Below are positions 33,679 to 41,528 of a DNA stretch of 64,000 nucleotides, in pieces. Source of the DNA: Verrucomicrobiota bacterium (GTDB lineage Bacteria > Verrucomicrobiota > Verrucomicrobiia > Verrucomicrobiales > DEV007). Under the pieces are notes generated by a model, which was not told where the DNA came from, made no database searches, and saw only the letters and a list, made by a program, of their open reading frames with translations. Within the stretch, counting starts at the first letter, position 1. Every line of letters starts with the position of its first letter. Made by a program: the position numbers and the translations under genes. Where the stretch lies: NCBI GenBank assembly GCA_963205275.1, contig CAUJIH010000022.1:1-64000 (forward strand), in the 5' to 3' direction.

Positions 33679-34497
33679 ATGCTGCCAAAGCGTCACAGAA
33701 AATGGACTACGATCCTTCTATTGTTCCTGATCAGCATCGGCTCGATCCGGACTTTGCGTTCGCTTACGATTTGGGCGCACGATGATGGCGGTCGCATTGC
33801 CGGAGAGCTAGTTAACTTTGACCGTGACCAAAAAATCGCTGTTTTTCGCGATCCGATTTCGAAAAAAGTCATGCCCATCTCGCCTCGAGACCTGTCTTTG
33901 GGCAGTCGCCAGAGGCTACTGATCGACTCTGTTGAGTTCCGTCGTGCCAATGACGATAATGCTGACTACGAGGACGAAGACGATGTTTATACACGCGAGG
34001 TCCGCGACCGACGGGCGGCGCTACGGATCGCAGCTTTGATCGGGATAGCAGTGACTTGTGTCGGCTTCTGGCTAGTCGGGGGATTGTTCACTCGAAAATG
34101 GAATCTCCTCTTTGCGGCCGGAGCTTGCCTAGGATCGTGGGTCATGATGGCCATCCTCATGTTCTGCTACGCTTTCCTCCGTGCCCGGATTAATGGGGGT
34201 ATGGAGATTCTTTGGATCGGTGGAGCCGTATCACTCGGCGTCACCCCCATGTTGATTTCAGCAATTTATGCCTGTAGCTACTGGAAAGGGCATCTCATTC
34301 TGCTGACACACCTACTGGCGGCTCTCTGCGTTCTGGGGTTCGCGGAAATCGCCTCCAACGTCGTCATAGGGCAGGATCGTGCCGATGCTTGGTGGAATGA
34401 GACCATCTTTGAGCCAGCGGGAATTATTCAGCCGCTCATGCAGACTGAGCGACTTGTTCCTCCAGCCACTGCAAATGAGGTTCAGCCCCAGAGGTAA
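33679..34497 (+). CDS. Membrane protein with N-terminal SHD1-like domain, function unknown
   Basis: The 272-residue protein has a first hydrophobic segment (ILLLFLISIGSIRTL), then a 60-residue extracytoplasmic part. That part, LTIWAHDDGGRIAGELVNFD...ISPRDLSLGSRQRL, resembles the SHD1-like domain common in Planctomycetes and Verrucomicrobia ('W.d.dG..i.aelv..d...v.l'). Four more membrane spans follow (about 115-230) and a short soluble tail. No catalytic motif is visible. It is monocistronic, with 181 bases to the divergent SGNH gene side and about 100 to the next plus-strand gene. Confidence 0.6.
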   Translation: MLPKRHRKWTTILLLFLISIGSIRTLRSLTIWAHDDGGRIAGELVNFDRDQKIAVFRDPISKKVMPISPRDLSLGSRQRLLIDSVEFRRANDDNADYEDEDDVYTREVRDRRAALRIAALIGIAVTCVGFWLVGGLFTRKWNLLFAAGACLGSWVMMAILMFCYAFLRARINGGMEILWIGGAVSLGVTPMLISAIYACSYWKGHLILLTHLLAALCVLGFAEIASNVVIGQDRADAWWNETIFEPAGIIQPLMQTERLVPPATANEVQPQR

Positions 34498-34595
34498 ATT
34501 CTTCGTGAACCCAGTCAGCGAAGATTTTATCTTCCGAGTCGTAGAGTCATGACAGGCGACTTGCGGCCATGATCGATGGATTCTAGGTTCTGGGA

Positions 34596-34901
34596 ATGAC
34601 ATACCCTGAATTTCTTTCCGGCGCGGCGCAGGGAGACCCTCCCCCAGGAGATTTATCGCCTCAGTTAGCTTCGCTCTGGCATGCCAAAGCCGGAAACTGG
34701 GAGCGGGCGCACGAGATCGCCCAGAGCATTCCCACTGTGATCGGCTCCCGGATCCATGGACTGCTTCACGCCATCGAGGGAGACATGGGGAACTCAGCCT
34801 ATTGGTTTCACCGCGCCGGATGCCCTCCCATCCGTCGTGATCAGATCGAAGAAGAGTGGACTCGTCTCGTGGAGATGCTTCTACCGGAGTCCGAAGAATG
34901 A
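34596..34901 (+). CDS. Small conserved hypothetical protein
   Basis: A 101-residue soluble protein. Its core, LWHAKAGNWERAHEIAQ...RIHGLLHAIEGDMGNSAYWFHRAG, follows a pattern I have seen in short uncharacterised bacterial proteins ('HA.LHr.EGD..NA.YWY..A'), suggesting a pair of TPR-like helices. The function is unknown. It starts at ATG 34596 after CTGGGA and lies 19 bases before the exonuclease gene, so the two may be co-transcribed. Confidence 0.6.
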   Translation: MTYPEFLSGAAQGDPPPGDLSPQLASLWHAKAGNWERAHEIAQSIPTVIGSRIHGLLHAIEGDMGNSAYWFHRAGCPPIRRDQIEEEWTRLVEMLLPESEE

Positions 34902-34920
34902 TCGCCCACTTTATTCTACG

Positions 34921-35502
34921 GTGAAACCAGGAATTCAGTCAGCTTGTCGACTGTCGAGAGCAGAGCTTCAGCAGGAGTTCGTAGTAATCGATCTCGAAAC
35001 GACAGGCGGAAGGCCCAGTGAGAGTCGAATCACTGAAATCGGAGCCGTAAAGGTGCGCGCTGGCAAGATCGAGAGTGAGTGGTCCAGTCTGGTCAATCCG
35101 GGGCAGGGGATTCCACCATTTGTTGCCCGTCTTACCGGCATCACTGATAAAATGGTTCGAAAGGCTCCAGCTTTCGATGAAGCGATACAGCCTCTCCGAG
35201 AATTTCTTGGTGATGCCATCTTGGTCGCTCACCGTGCTCGCATGGATTACGAAGTGCTCCAGGCCGAATCTAGGCGAATCGGTCTGAGCTTCGAAGTTCC
35301 GGTGATCTGTACTTTCGCCGAGGCAAAACGTTTTTTCCCTGGATTGGGAAACTATGGGCTTGCCGCCGTGTGTGAATCTTTTAAAATACCACTCGAAAGT
35401 CATCATCGAGCGCTCTGCGACGCTCGAGCGACAGCGATTCTCTTTCTTCACATTTGGAAGAAAGTCTATGAAGACGAGCATGAACATTCTGAGCCAAGGT
35501 AA
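34921..35502 (+). CDS. DEDDh-family 3'-5' exonuclease (DnaQ/PolC-epsilon-like)
   Basis: The 193-residue protein is read from GTG 34921; the frame extends to 34756 only inside the neighbouring gene. It has the DEDDh exonuclease plan: Asp-x-Glu in FVVIDLETTGG (near 22), Asp in LVAHRARMDYEVL (near 109) and the HHRALCDARATAILF block with His and the last Asp (near 162-167). These nucleases proofread or trim DNA or RNA ends. A polymerase domain is absent. It may serve as an epsilon-like subunit or a stand-alone exonuclease. It overlaps nothing if the next gene starts at 35552. Confidence 0.85.
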   Translation: MKPGIQSACRLSRAELQQEFVVIDLETTGGRPSESRITEIGAVKVRAGKIESEWSSLVNPGQGIPPFVARLTGITDKMVRKAPAFDEAIQPLREFLGDAILVAHRARMDYEVLQAESRRIGLSFEVPVICTFAEAKRFFPGLGNYGLAAVCESFKIPLESHHRALCDARATAILFLHIWKKVYEDEHEHSEPR

Positions 35503-35551
35503 GACAGAGCGTGAAGAAGTGAATTGTCCTCATCGAAAGCCGCGTAGGCTG

Positions 35552-36136
35552 ATGATTCTCGTACGCACGATCCTACTCTGTGGAGCCGCGTGGGCACTGA
35601 GTTCCTGCTACTACGACAACTATCCATACTATGGCGGCGGATATGGTCCGGCGTACTACTCTGGACCTGCCTACTATGGCCCGACTTATTACGACTACGG
35701 CCCGTATTGGGGAGGGTATCCCAGAAGCTCCGTTTATTACAATTATTCCTATTACCCGAGGCACTCTCGCCCGAACTATCACTACAATCATTCAACTTAC
35801 CACGGCAGTCACGACTATCATCACTCGGGGCGTCCTCCTAGAAGAGTTTCGTCACCGCCTTCTCGGGGTGGTGGACATAACGTAGCAGGGCGACCTCATT
35901 CTCTAGGATCTGCCTCTCACAGTGGCAGTCGTCCCGTCGCTACGCCACCGCGTGCCCCTCAGAGGCCGTCTGGTGGTCTCGGCGGCGGAGCTTCGCATTC
36001 CCACGCTTCGCGTCCAGCGAGCTATGGCAGAGGACCATCTCTTACATCTCGACCCGCTTCGCGACCTACCGCATCTCCTCGTCCTTCGGCACCACGTCCG
36101 AGTGCCCCCTCATCGACAGGTCGCCGGCGACGATAG
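35552..36136 (+). CDS. Tyr/Gly/His-rich lipoprotein, function unknown
   Basis: The 194-residue protein starts at ATG 35552 and opens with a lipoprotein signal (ILLCGAAWALSSC). The N-terminal half is extremely rich in Tyr, Gly and Pro (YYGGGYGPAYYSGPAYYGP), then His-rich (HYNHSTYHGSHDYHHS). The C-terminal half is Ser/Arg/Pro-rich (SRPASRPTASPRPSAPRPS). Low-complexity tyrosine-rich lipoproteins are frequent in Gram-negatives, but no role is established; metal binding by His or cross-linking by Tyr is conceivable. An earlier in-frame ATG at 35480 would overlap the exonuclease gene. Confidence 0.65.
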   Translation: MILVRTILLCGAAWALSSCYYDNYPYYGGGYGPAYYSGPAYYGPTYYDYGPYWGGYPRSSVYYNYSYYPRHSRPNYHYNHSTYHGSHDYHHSGRPPRRVSSPPSRGGGHNVAGRPHSLGSASHSGSRPVATPPRAPQRPSGGLGGGASHSHASRPASYGRGPSLTSRPASRPTASPRPSAPRPSAPSSTGRRRR

Positions 36137-36493
36137 TTGACGTAATAACCCTCACAAGATGGGAGGGCGGCATTCGTGACCTACTCCGGGTAGGATTGGC
36201 GTGGCGTTCTGACCTCCTATACAGTGACTCTGGGCGTATCAAGAATACGCACAAGTAAGGGCGTTCATGTGAGGTATCTGTGATGTCAGCGAGACGAGTC
36301 GGGATGCCTACGGATAGAGAATTGGTGTGACGCCTCGCTTTCTAGGCTCCTGTTCATCTAGGGAGATGCAAATCGATCACGAGGATCACGGAAAAAACCA
36401 GTCCCGACTTTCTGAAAGCCGAGGCTGGTTTCGCGGTTTTGAAATGAAGTATCCGCAGCAGCACGAAGCTGCTGATAGAAGCTCTCGAAGGGA
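36137..36493. other. Intergenic region between convergent genes
   Basis: The 357-base gap between the lipoprotein gene and rpsI contains the rpsI terminator (36392-36431) and a second 7-bp hairpin (CAGCAGC 36456-36462, GCTGCTG 36468-36474) just past the rpsI stop. Bases 36137-36390 show no gene. Confidence 0.6.
36392..36431 (-). terminator. Intrinsic terminator of rplM-rpsI
   Basis: Read on the minus strand, AAACCAG...CTGGTTTTTT forms a stem, with inner CTTTC/GAAAG pairs, ending in six T. It lies about 65 bases past the rpsI stop, the expected place for a rho-independent terminator. On the plus strand the hairpin has no T-run, so it acts in one direction. Confidence 0.7.
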
Positions 36494-36883
36494 TCAGCGC
36501 TTGGAGAACTGGAAGCGTTTACGAGCGCCGGGCTGACCAGCTTTCTTCCGCTCCTTCTTCCGAGAATCCCGAGTGAGCAGACCGTTTTCGCGAAGAGCGC
36601 CTTTCAGCTCCGGATCAGACTTCAGCAGAGCACGGGCGATACCGAGTTGAATCGCTCCAATCTGTCCGCTCACCCCGCCGCCGCTCGTACGAATCACGAT
36701 GTCGAACTGATTGACCTGACTCGCCGTATGCAGGGGGTACAGAACTTTATTTTGAAGCGTTAGATTACCGAAGTAATCCTCAAAAGGGCGTTGGTTAATC
36801 GTGATCTGGCCGGTGCCGGGAGTAAGATTGACCCGAGCCGTTGCAGCTTTACGACGTCCAGTTGCGGAATAGGTGGCGCTCAT
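36494..36883 (-). CDS. rpsI: 30S ribosomal protein S9
   Basis: Small-subunit protein S9, 129 residues. It begins YSATGRRKAATARVNLTPGTG, contains RTSGGGVSGQIGAIQLGIARAL and the LLTRDSRKKERKKAG segment, and ends in the invariant basic tail (ARKRFQFSKR) whose last Lys-Arg reaches the P-site tRNA. It follows rplM by 27 bases in the universal L13-S9 operon. Confidence 0.98.
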   Translation of the reverse strand: MSATYSATGRRKAATARVNLTPGTGQITINQRPFEDYFGNLTLQNKVLYPLHTASQVNQFDIVIRTSGGGVSGQIGAIQLGIARALLKSDPELKGALRENGLLTRDSRKKERKKAGQPGARKRFQFSKR

Positions 36884-36910
36884 TTTCGAAAAGTTAGAAA
36901 AAGAATAGAA

Positions 36911-37339
36911 TTAGAGTGTATAGGGAGTCGCCTGTTGAGCCTCGTGAGGGTGCTCTGAACCGGCGTAAACTTTGAGCTTGCGGAAAACCGAACGACCAAG
37001 ACGATTGTGCGGAATCATTCCGCGCACGGCATGCTCAATGAGTCGCTCAGGAGCACGCGACCGCAATTTCGCAGCAGATTCCTGTTTCAGGCCACCCATA
37101 AATCCAGAAAAGCGAGAATAAATCTTCTGTTCTTCTTTAGCTCCAGAGAGACGCACCTTATCGGCGTTTACGATCACGACGAAGTCGCCGCAGTCTACAT
37201 GAGGTGTAAAGATCGGTTTTCCCTTGCCGCGCAGAAGATTGGCAGCAGCGACAGCCACGTCACCCAAAATCTGATCGCTGGCATCAATTATGTGCCACCG
37301 GCGCTCGATTTCTTCAGCTTTAGCAGAAAAAGTCTTCAT
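36911..37339 (-). CDS. rplM: 50S ribosomal protein L13
   Basis: Large-subunit protein L13, 142 residues, first gene of the L13-S9 operon. Signatures are [17 protein letters not shown] near the start, [19 protein letters not shown] and [28 protein letters not shown] at the end. A clean promoter lies 120-150 bases upstream and a hairpin lies within the leader. Confidence 0.98.
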   Translation of the reverse strand: MKTFSAKAEEIERRWHIIDASDQILGDVAVAAANLLRGKGKPIFTPHVDCGDFVVIVNADKVRLSGAKEEQKIYSRFSGFMGGLKQESAAKLRSRAPERLIEHAVRGMIPHNRLGRSVFRKLKVYAGSEHPHEAQQATPYTL

Positions 37340-37426
37340 AGGTAAATTTTCAAAATAAGATGAATGCTCACGCCTCCTTGACGGTTTGAGAAGTAGAGGC
37401 TAAGCCCGATGAAATCCGGAAACCGA

Positions 37427-37444
37427 GTGATAAAAACTTATCAC
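37427..37444 (-). promoter_or_regulatory. Hairpin in the rplM 5' leader
   Basis: GTGATAA (37427-37433) and TTATCAC (37438-37444) pair perfectly around a 4-base loop, about 90 bases before the rplM start and downstream of the predicted transcription start. In other bacteria L13 represses its own operon through a leader RNA structure; this hairpin is a candidate here, by position only. Confidence 0.4.
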
Positions 37445-37465
37445 AACTCTGGCGCGAGGGAGGGG

Positions 37466-37493
37466 AATGTAGGACGATCATCGCACTTGTCAA
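37466..37493 (-). promoter_or_regulatory. Sigma-70-type promoter of rplM-rpsI
   Basis: On the minus strand a perfect TTGACA (37493-37488) is followed after 16 bases by TACATT (37471-37466). Transcription should start near 37459, leaving a leader of about 120 bases. This is the best consensus promoter in the window and fits a ribosomal operon. Confidence 0.65.
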
Positions 37494-37673
37494 GTCGTCT
37501 TGAATCGGAAATCGCATCTTTAGAGGGCAATTCTCGCATTTTATGGAGATGTCAAGGAAGGAGAGATATGGTCTGAGTCTAAAGGCGGAGAAGGAATCAT
37601 GCACCCAGGTTTGAGGGTTTAAGGAAGACTTGATTCCTTGGGGAAGCTCGATTTTGTAGGGAAGTCTGTTTGA

Positions 37674-37853
37674 AAGGACTTGTTAAGTATCCAACTCTCC
37701 CTAGGAGGAGGAAATGCGGCTGAGATGAATCAGCGCCATCACTTGCCATTGGCAGACGGGATCATTTATGCGATATCTCCAGACGGCTGGGCAGAGTTGC
37801 TGAGCCAAGATTTCGTTTTGGCTGGACTGAAATCATATACATCGGGAAGCTAA
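37674..37853 (+). pseudogene. C-terminal fragment of a VapC-like PIN-domain toxin
   Basis: A frame open from 37674 to TAA 37851-37853 encodes AAEMNQRHHLPLADGIIYA followed by AELLSQDFVLAGLK. This matches the end of VapC-type PIN ribonucleases ('LA..hkLPmADsIIyAtA...a.lwTqDaDF.gL'), including the third conserved Asp (PLAD) and the late Asp (SQD). The N-terminal 80 or so residues, with the first catalytic Asp and Glu, are gone; an in-frame TGA at 37671 and other stops lie upstream. AGGAGGAGG (37703-37711) precedes ATG 37714, but that frame ends after four codons. No antitoxin gene is present. I read it as the decayed remains of a toxin-antitoxin pair. Confidence 0.6.
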
Positions 37854-37885
37854 GCTGAAATCCACGTCCCGAATCCACGCCTCTA

Positions 37886-38896
37886 ATGACTGACACACGG
37901 GAGTTTTTGACTCAATGGTTCGCAGAGCGGAATGGCGTTGCGAGCTTTGAAGATTTCATGGCCGCAGCATTGTATCATCCAAAGCAGGGCTATTATACGG
38001 CTCACGTTTCTGAGGTGGGTGGTGATGTAGGAGATTTCGCGACCTCGGCGACCCTGTCGCAGGCTCTGGGACGGGCGATTGCTCGGTGGATCGAGGATCA
38101 GATACGTATTCGTCACTGGCAGGATGAGATCGCAGTGATCGAAGTCGGCGCGGGGAATGGAGCGCTAGCGAAGGCGGTGCTTGCCTCTCTGTCACAGAAA
38201 ATCGACTCGAGAGTGCGGTATCGCATCGTCGAAGTATCCCCTAGACTGGAACAGATCCAGCGACGTGATCTCGCGGGAGAGGACATCGAGTGGTTTCCCT
38301 CCATGCACGAGGCTCTCTCGACGAGTGAGAGACGTGCATTGATTCTTTCGAACGAATTGATCGACGCCTTTCCCGTCAAATGGCTTCGACGAATGGGGGG
38401 TGAGTGGCGTGAGATATGGGTGCGCTTTGATCCTGAGAAGGGTCTGCGGGAAGAGTTTCATAATTTTCACGACGCGGACGAGTTCGTACATTGGGATTCT
38501 GCGCCCGAGGGACAGCGAGTGGAGATTCGTCCTGCATGGCGCTACTGGTTGAAAGAACTAGTCTTCGCGTGGCGTGAAGGTTCGATGTTGATGATCGATT
38601 ATGGCGCTGGAAGCTGGGAGGATGTTTATGAAAGACGCCCGGGAGGAAGTCTGCGCGGATACTGGAAGCACCAGAGGATCGAGGGCGCAGGTGTCTATGC
38701 TCGATTCGGAAAGCAGGATCTCACGTCAGACGTGGTGTTTTCCCAAATCGCTTCCTGGGGCGAGTCGATGGGGCTGACGACGCAGCGACTGGAGACTCAG
38801 CAGCAGTTTCTGGCTCGCTACGGAGAAGGACGCGACCTCATGGCCGGAACGGGGCCGGGCGAAGCTTTTTGGGTGCTCGAACAAAAGCGCGATTGA
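37886..38896 (+). CDS. MidA/NDUFAF7-family (DUF185) SAM-dependent protein methyltransferase
   Basis: The 336-residue protein has the DUF185 signatures: ALYHPKQGYYTAH, GDFATSATLSQALGRAIA, the SAM-binding VIEVGAGNGALAKAVL (near 90) and ILSNELIDAFPVKWL (near 157). In mitochondria the homologue NDUFAF7 dimethylates an Arg of a complex I subunit; bacterial roles are less clear but are probably also protein-arginine methylation. ATG 37886 lies 32 bases behind the VapC remnant. The next gene is leuA, after a leader region. Confidence 0.9.
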   Translation: MTDTREFLTQWFAERNGVASFEDFMAAALYHPKQGYYTAHVSEVGGDVGDFATSATLSQALGRAIARWIEDQIRIRHWQDEIAVIEVGAGNGALAKAVLASLSQKIDSRVRYRIVEVSPRLEQIQRRDLAGEDIEWFPSMHEALSTSERRALILSNELIDAFPVKWLRRMGGEWREIWVRFDPEKGLREEFHNFHDADEFVHWDSAPEGQRVEIRPAWRYWLKELVFAWREGSMLMIDYGAGSWEDVYERRPGGSLRGYWKHQRIEGAGVYARFGKQDLTSDVVFSQIASWGESMGLTTQRLETQQQFLARYGEGRDLMAGTGPGEAFWVLEQKRD

Positions 38897-38946
38897 TTTG
38901 TAGCTAGACAGCGAGAGGAATCGTCGTAGTATAAAAGCCTCTCGTT

Positions 38947-39006
38947 ATGTCGCTTCCGACACATTTCACCCATCCACTGCTTCTGCTGGTGTTCCTCCTC
39001 GGCTGA
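38947..39006 (+). CDS. Putative leucine-rich leader peptide of leuA
   Basis: ATG 38947 opens a 19-codon ORF (MSLPTHFTHPLLLLVFLLG, then TGA). Seven of the 19 codons are Leu, with four in a row followed by two more near the end. It lies about 100 bases before leuA and is followed by hairpins and a T-run. This is how leucine attenuator peptides look in Enterobacteria and Actinobacteria. No Shine-Dalgarno is visible, and hydrophobic codon runs also occur by chance, so it remains a candidate. Confidence 0.42.
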   Translation: MSLPTHFTHPLLLLVFLLG

Positions 39007-39030
39007 GTGCCGAGAAGAGTGTCGTTTTTT
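38957..39030 (+). terminator. Candidate attenuator structure in the leuA leader
   Basis: A 6-bp hairpin CTCGGC/GCCGAG (38998-39003, 39009-39014) covers the leader-peptide stop codon. CGACAC inside the leader ORF (38957-38962) is the reverse complement of GTGTCG (39019-39024), which directly precedes TTTTTT (39025-39030). Together they could form a terminator that a translating or stalled ribosome would disturb. A further stem ACTCTCC/GGAGAGT (39041-39063) lies between this and leuA. Confidence 0.38.
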
Positions 39031-39104
39031 CATCTCATCGACTCTCCGGATTACGGGAGAGTTGTGTCCGCGAGAAATCTTCTGTTATCCTAACTCAATC
39101 TGAT

Positions 39105-40796
39105 ATGAAACCTGCATCCATCCGCAAATACCGCCCCTTCCCGGCTGTATCTCTGCCGGATCGGCAATGGCCGAACCGGATCATTGATCACGCTCCACGC
39201 TGGTGCAGCGTGGATCTCCGCGACGGAAATCAGGCGCTCCCGCAGCCGATGACGGTGGAAGAGAAGCTAGAGTTCTTCGACGTGCTCGTTCGGGTGGGGT
39301 TCAAGGAGATCGAGGTGGGATTTCCATCGGCTGCTGATACAGAGTTCAACTTTCTGCGCCGTCTGATCGATGAAAATCGTATCCCAGAGGATGTAACGAT
39401 CCAGGTTCTGGTGCAGACCCGCGAGCACTTGATCCGCCGTACCTTCGAAGCCATCGCAGGGGCGCGGCGCGCCATCGTCCACATCTATAATTCCACATCC
39501 CCACTGCAACGGCGAGTCACCTTTGGCAACGCTTCACAAGACGAGATTCGAGAGATTGCAGCGGCGGGCGCTCGCCTTGTGAAAGAACTGGTACCGAGCG
39601 TGCCTCAGACGGAAGTCGTCCTGCAATATTCGCCCGAATCCTTTTCCGATACGGAGCTGGACTTCGCTCTGGAGTGCTGCAATGCGGTGATCGACATCTG
39701 GCAGCCGACGCCAGAGAGGAAGATGATTATCAATCTCCCTGATACCGTGCAGTGGACGACTCCGAACGTCCATGCCGACATGATCGAATGGATGTGTCGG
39801 CACCTGAATCGACGGGATTCGTTGCATGTCTCTCTACACACGCACAATGACCGAGGCACGGGCACTGCGGCGACCGAACTGGGCCTGATGGCCGGAGCTG
39901 ATCGAGTGGAAGGCACCTTGTTCGGGAACGGCGAGCGGACGGGGAATCTCGATATCGTGAATGTGGCGTTGAATCTGAACAGCCACGGCATCGCCACCGG
40001 ACTCGATTTTTCCGATCTCCCGTCTTTGCGTGCGGTGTATGAGCGTGTCACACGTATGAGCATCCCATCCCGTCATCCCTACGTGGGTGAATTGGTGTTC
40101 ACTGCTTTTTCGGGATCGCATCAGGACGCGATCAAGAAGGGCTTCGACCGCCGAGAGCGTGAGTTGCGCGACGATCCGGAAGTTCCCTGGGGCGTGCCGT
40201 ATCTGACCATCGATCCACAGGATGTCGGGCGTTCCTATGAAGCCATCATCCGGATCAATTCGCAGTCGGGTAAGGGCGGGGTCGCCTACGTTCTCGATCA
40301 TGAGCATGGATTCGATCTGCCGAAGACGATGCATCCGCAGGTGGGGCAATACATTTATGGACAAGCCGACGCCTTGTCCCGTGAGTTGACGAATGATGAA
40401 ATCCGAGAGCTGTTTTTGCAGAAATTCGTCAATCTCGAAAGTCCGATGACTCTGATCGATTTCGAGCCGAGTCCAGGCGAGACAAAAGGAGAAGTGGCGT
40501 GTCGAGCGACGGTTCGGATCGGCGATCAGATCTTCGAAGGCGGAGGCCGAGGGAACGGTCCGATTAATGCCTTCGTCCATTTCCTAGCCGAGGTCGGGCA
40601 GAAAAATTTCAATGTCGTCGATTATCGCAGTCACGCCCTGCGTGGTGGTTCAGATGCGGATTCTGCGGCGTATGTGCAGCTTCGTCGTCAGGATGACGGA
40701 CGTCTGATCTGGGGCTGCGGAGTGGATAGCTCGATCGAGATGGCCGGTCTGAGAGCCGTCGTATCGGCCTGGAACTTAATTCACGGAGAGAATTGA
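39105..40796 (+). CDS. leuA: 2-isopropylmalate synthase
   Basis: LeuA condenses 2-oxoisovalerate with acetyl-CoA, the first committed step of leucine synthesis. The 563 residues match the long (LeuA type 2) form. Signatures are CSVDLRDGNQALPQPM (metal and substrate Arg-Asp), EVGFPSAADTEFNF, HIYNSTS, LHTHNDRGTGTA and VEGTLFGNGERTGN. The C-terminal regulatory domain (from about 430) normally binds leucine for feedback inhibition. The leader region with a Leu-rich ORF suggests a second layer of control by attenuation. leuB/C/D are not in the window. The stop lies just before the Gph-like gene. Confidence 0.97.
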   Translation: MKPASIRKYRPFPAVSLPDRQWPNRIIDHAPRWCSVDLRDGNQALPQPMTVEEKLEFFDVLVRVGFKEIEVGFPSAADTEFNFLRRLIDENRIPEDVTIQVLVQTREHLIRRTFEAIAGARRAIVHIYNSTSPLQRRVTFGNASQDEIREIAAAGARLVKELVPSVPQTEVVLQYSPESFSDTELDFALECCNAVIDIWQPTPERKMIINLPDTVQWTTPNVHADMIEWMCRHLNRRDSLHVSLHTHNDRGTGTAATELGLMAGADRVEGTLFGNGERTGNLDIVNVALNLNSHGIATGLDFSDLPSLRAVYERVTRMSIPSRHPYVGELVFTAFSGSHQDAIKKGFDRRERELRDDPEVPWGVPYLTIDPQDVGRSYEAIIRINSQSGKGGVAYVLDHEHGFDLPKTMHPQVGQYIYGQADALSRELTNDEIRELFLQKFVNLESPMTLIDFEPSPGETKGEVACRATVRIGDQIFEGGGRGNGPINAFVHFLAEVGQKNFNVVDYRSHALRGGSDADSAAYVQLRRQDDGRLIWGCGVDSSIEMAGLRAVVSAWNLIHGEN

Positions 40797-40798
40797 TC

Positions 40799-41458
40799 AT
40801 GTCCCCTGCCAAAGCCATCCTTTTTGATCTCGACGGAACACTGCTGGACACTCTGCAGGATCTCACCGACTCGGGAAATGAAGTCCTGAAGGCGCGAGGG
40901 TTCCCGCCGCATTCGCTCTGCGACTATCGTCGATTCGTCGGGAGCGGCATGGCACAACTGGTGCACGATATTTTTCCCGTCGGAAATCAGCCCACGACAG
41001 AGGACGAAGTGCAGACGATTCTGAGGGAATATCGTGACGCCTATGCTCGGAACTGGAAAAACACGACTCGTCCCTATCCCGACATTCCTGAGACGCTCGA
41101 TCAGTTGTTTGCTCGCGGGATTCCCTGTGGCGTGGTTTCCAACAAGCCACACGACTACACCCTGCTTTGTGTCGATGCCTTTCTCGGGCGATGGCCTTGG
41201 GGCATCGTGCTCGGGCACCGAGCCCAGCATCCACGAAAGCCCGATCCGGACGGTGCGCTGGAGGCCGCAGGAAAGCTGGGAGTCGCGCCCGCCGATTGCC
41301 TCTTTGTAGGCGACTCAGATATAGACATGCAGACGGCAGTGAATGCTGGGATGCGAGGAATCGGCGTCACCTGGGGCTTCCGCGATCCGGAGGAACTGCT
41401 CGCCGCCGGAGCAGAGAGAATCGTGAAAACGGGACAGGAATTACTGGAACTGGTCTGA
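40799..41458 (+). CDS. gph: HAD-family phosphatase, phosphoglycolate phosphatase-like
   Basis: The 219-residue protein starts at ATG 40799 with GGAG 11 bases upstream; a TTG at 40793 overlapping the leuA stop is less likely. HAD motifs are ILFDLDGTLLDT (nucleophile Asp near 11), VVSNKPHD (motif II), GHRAQHPRKPDPD (Lys, motif III) and VGDSDIDMQTAVNAGM (motif IV). The helical cap between motifs I and II fits the Gph subgroup, which removes phosphate from 2-phosphoglycolate. Other small phosphates are possible. The gene is in the leuA transcript by position. Confidence 0.85.
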   Translation: MSPAKAILFDLDGTLLDTLQDLTDSGNEVLKARGFPPHSLCDYRRFVGSGMAQLVHDIFPVGNQPTTEDEVQTILREYRDAYARNWKNTTRPYPDIPETLDQLFARGIPCGVVSNKPHDYTLLCVDAFLGRWPWGIVLGHRAQHPRKPDPDGALEAAGKLGVAPADCLFVGDSDIDMQTAVNAGMRGIGVTWGFRDPEELLAAGAERIVKTGQELLELV

Positions 41459-41528
41459 GAGGGAGTTCTCAGGACGCAAATGCCATTTTGTGTTCGCTTT
41501 GCTGCTCGATTCTGTCTCTCTTGCTTGG

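Noticed and set aside
35354-35551. Upstream extension of the Tyr-rich lipoprotein
   Set aside because: It overlaps the exonuclease gene, and the lipoprotein signal starts at ATG 35552.
37714-37728. Four-codon ORF behind a strong AGGAGG site (ATG 37714)
   Set aside because: Too short to be a gene. The ribosome site may be chance or a leftover of the toxin-antitoxin locus.
39834-40580. Minus-strand ORF of 248 codons inside leuA
   Set aside because: leuA motifs run unbroken on the plus strand. The minus frame is a GC-rich shadow.
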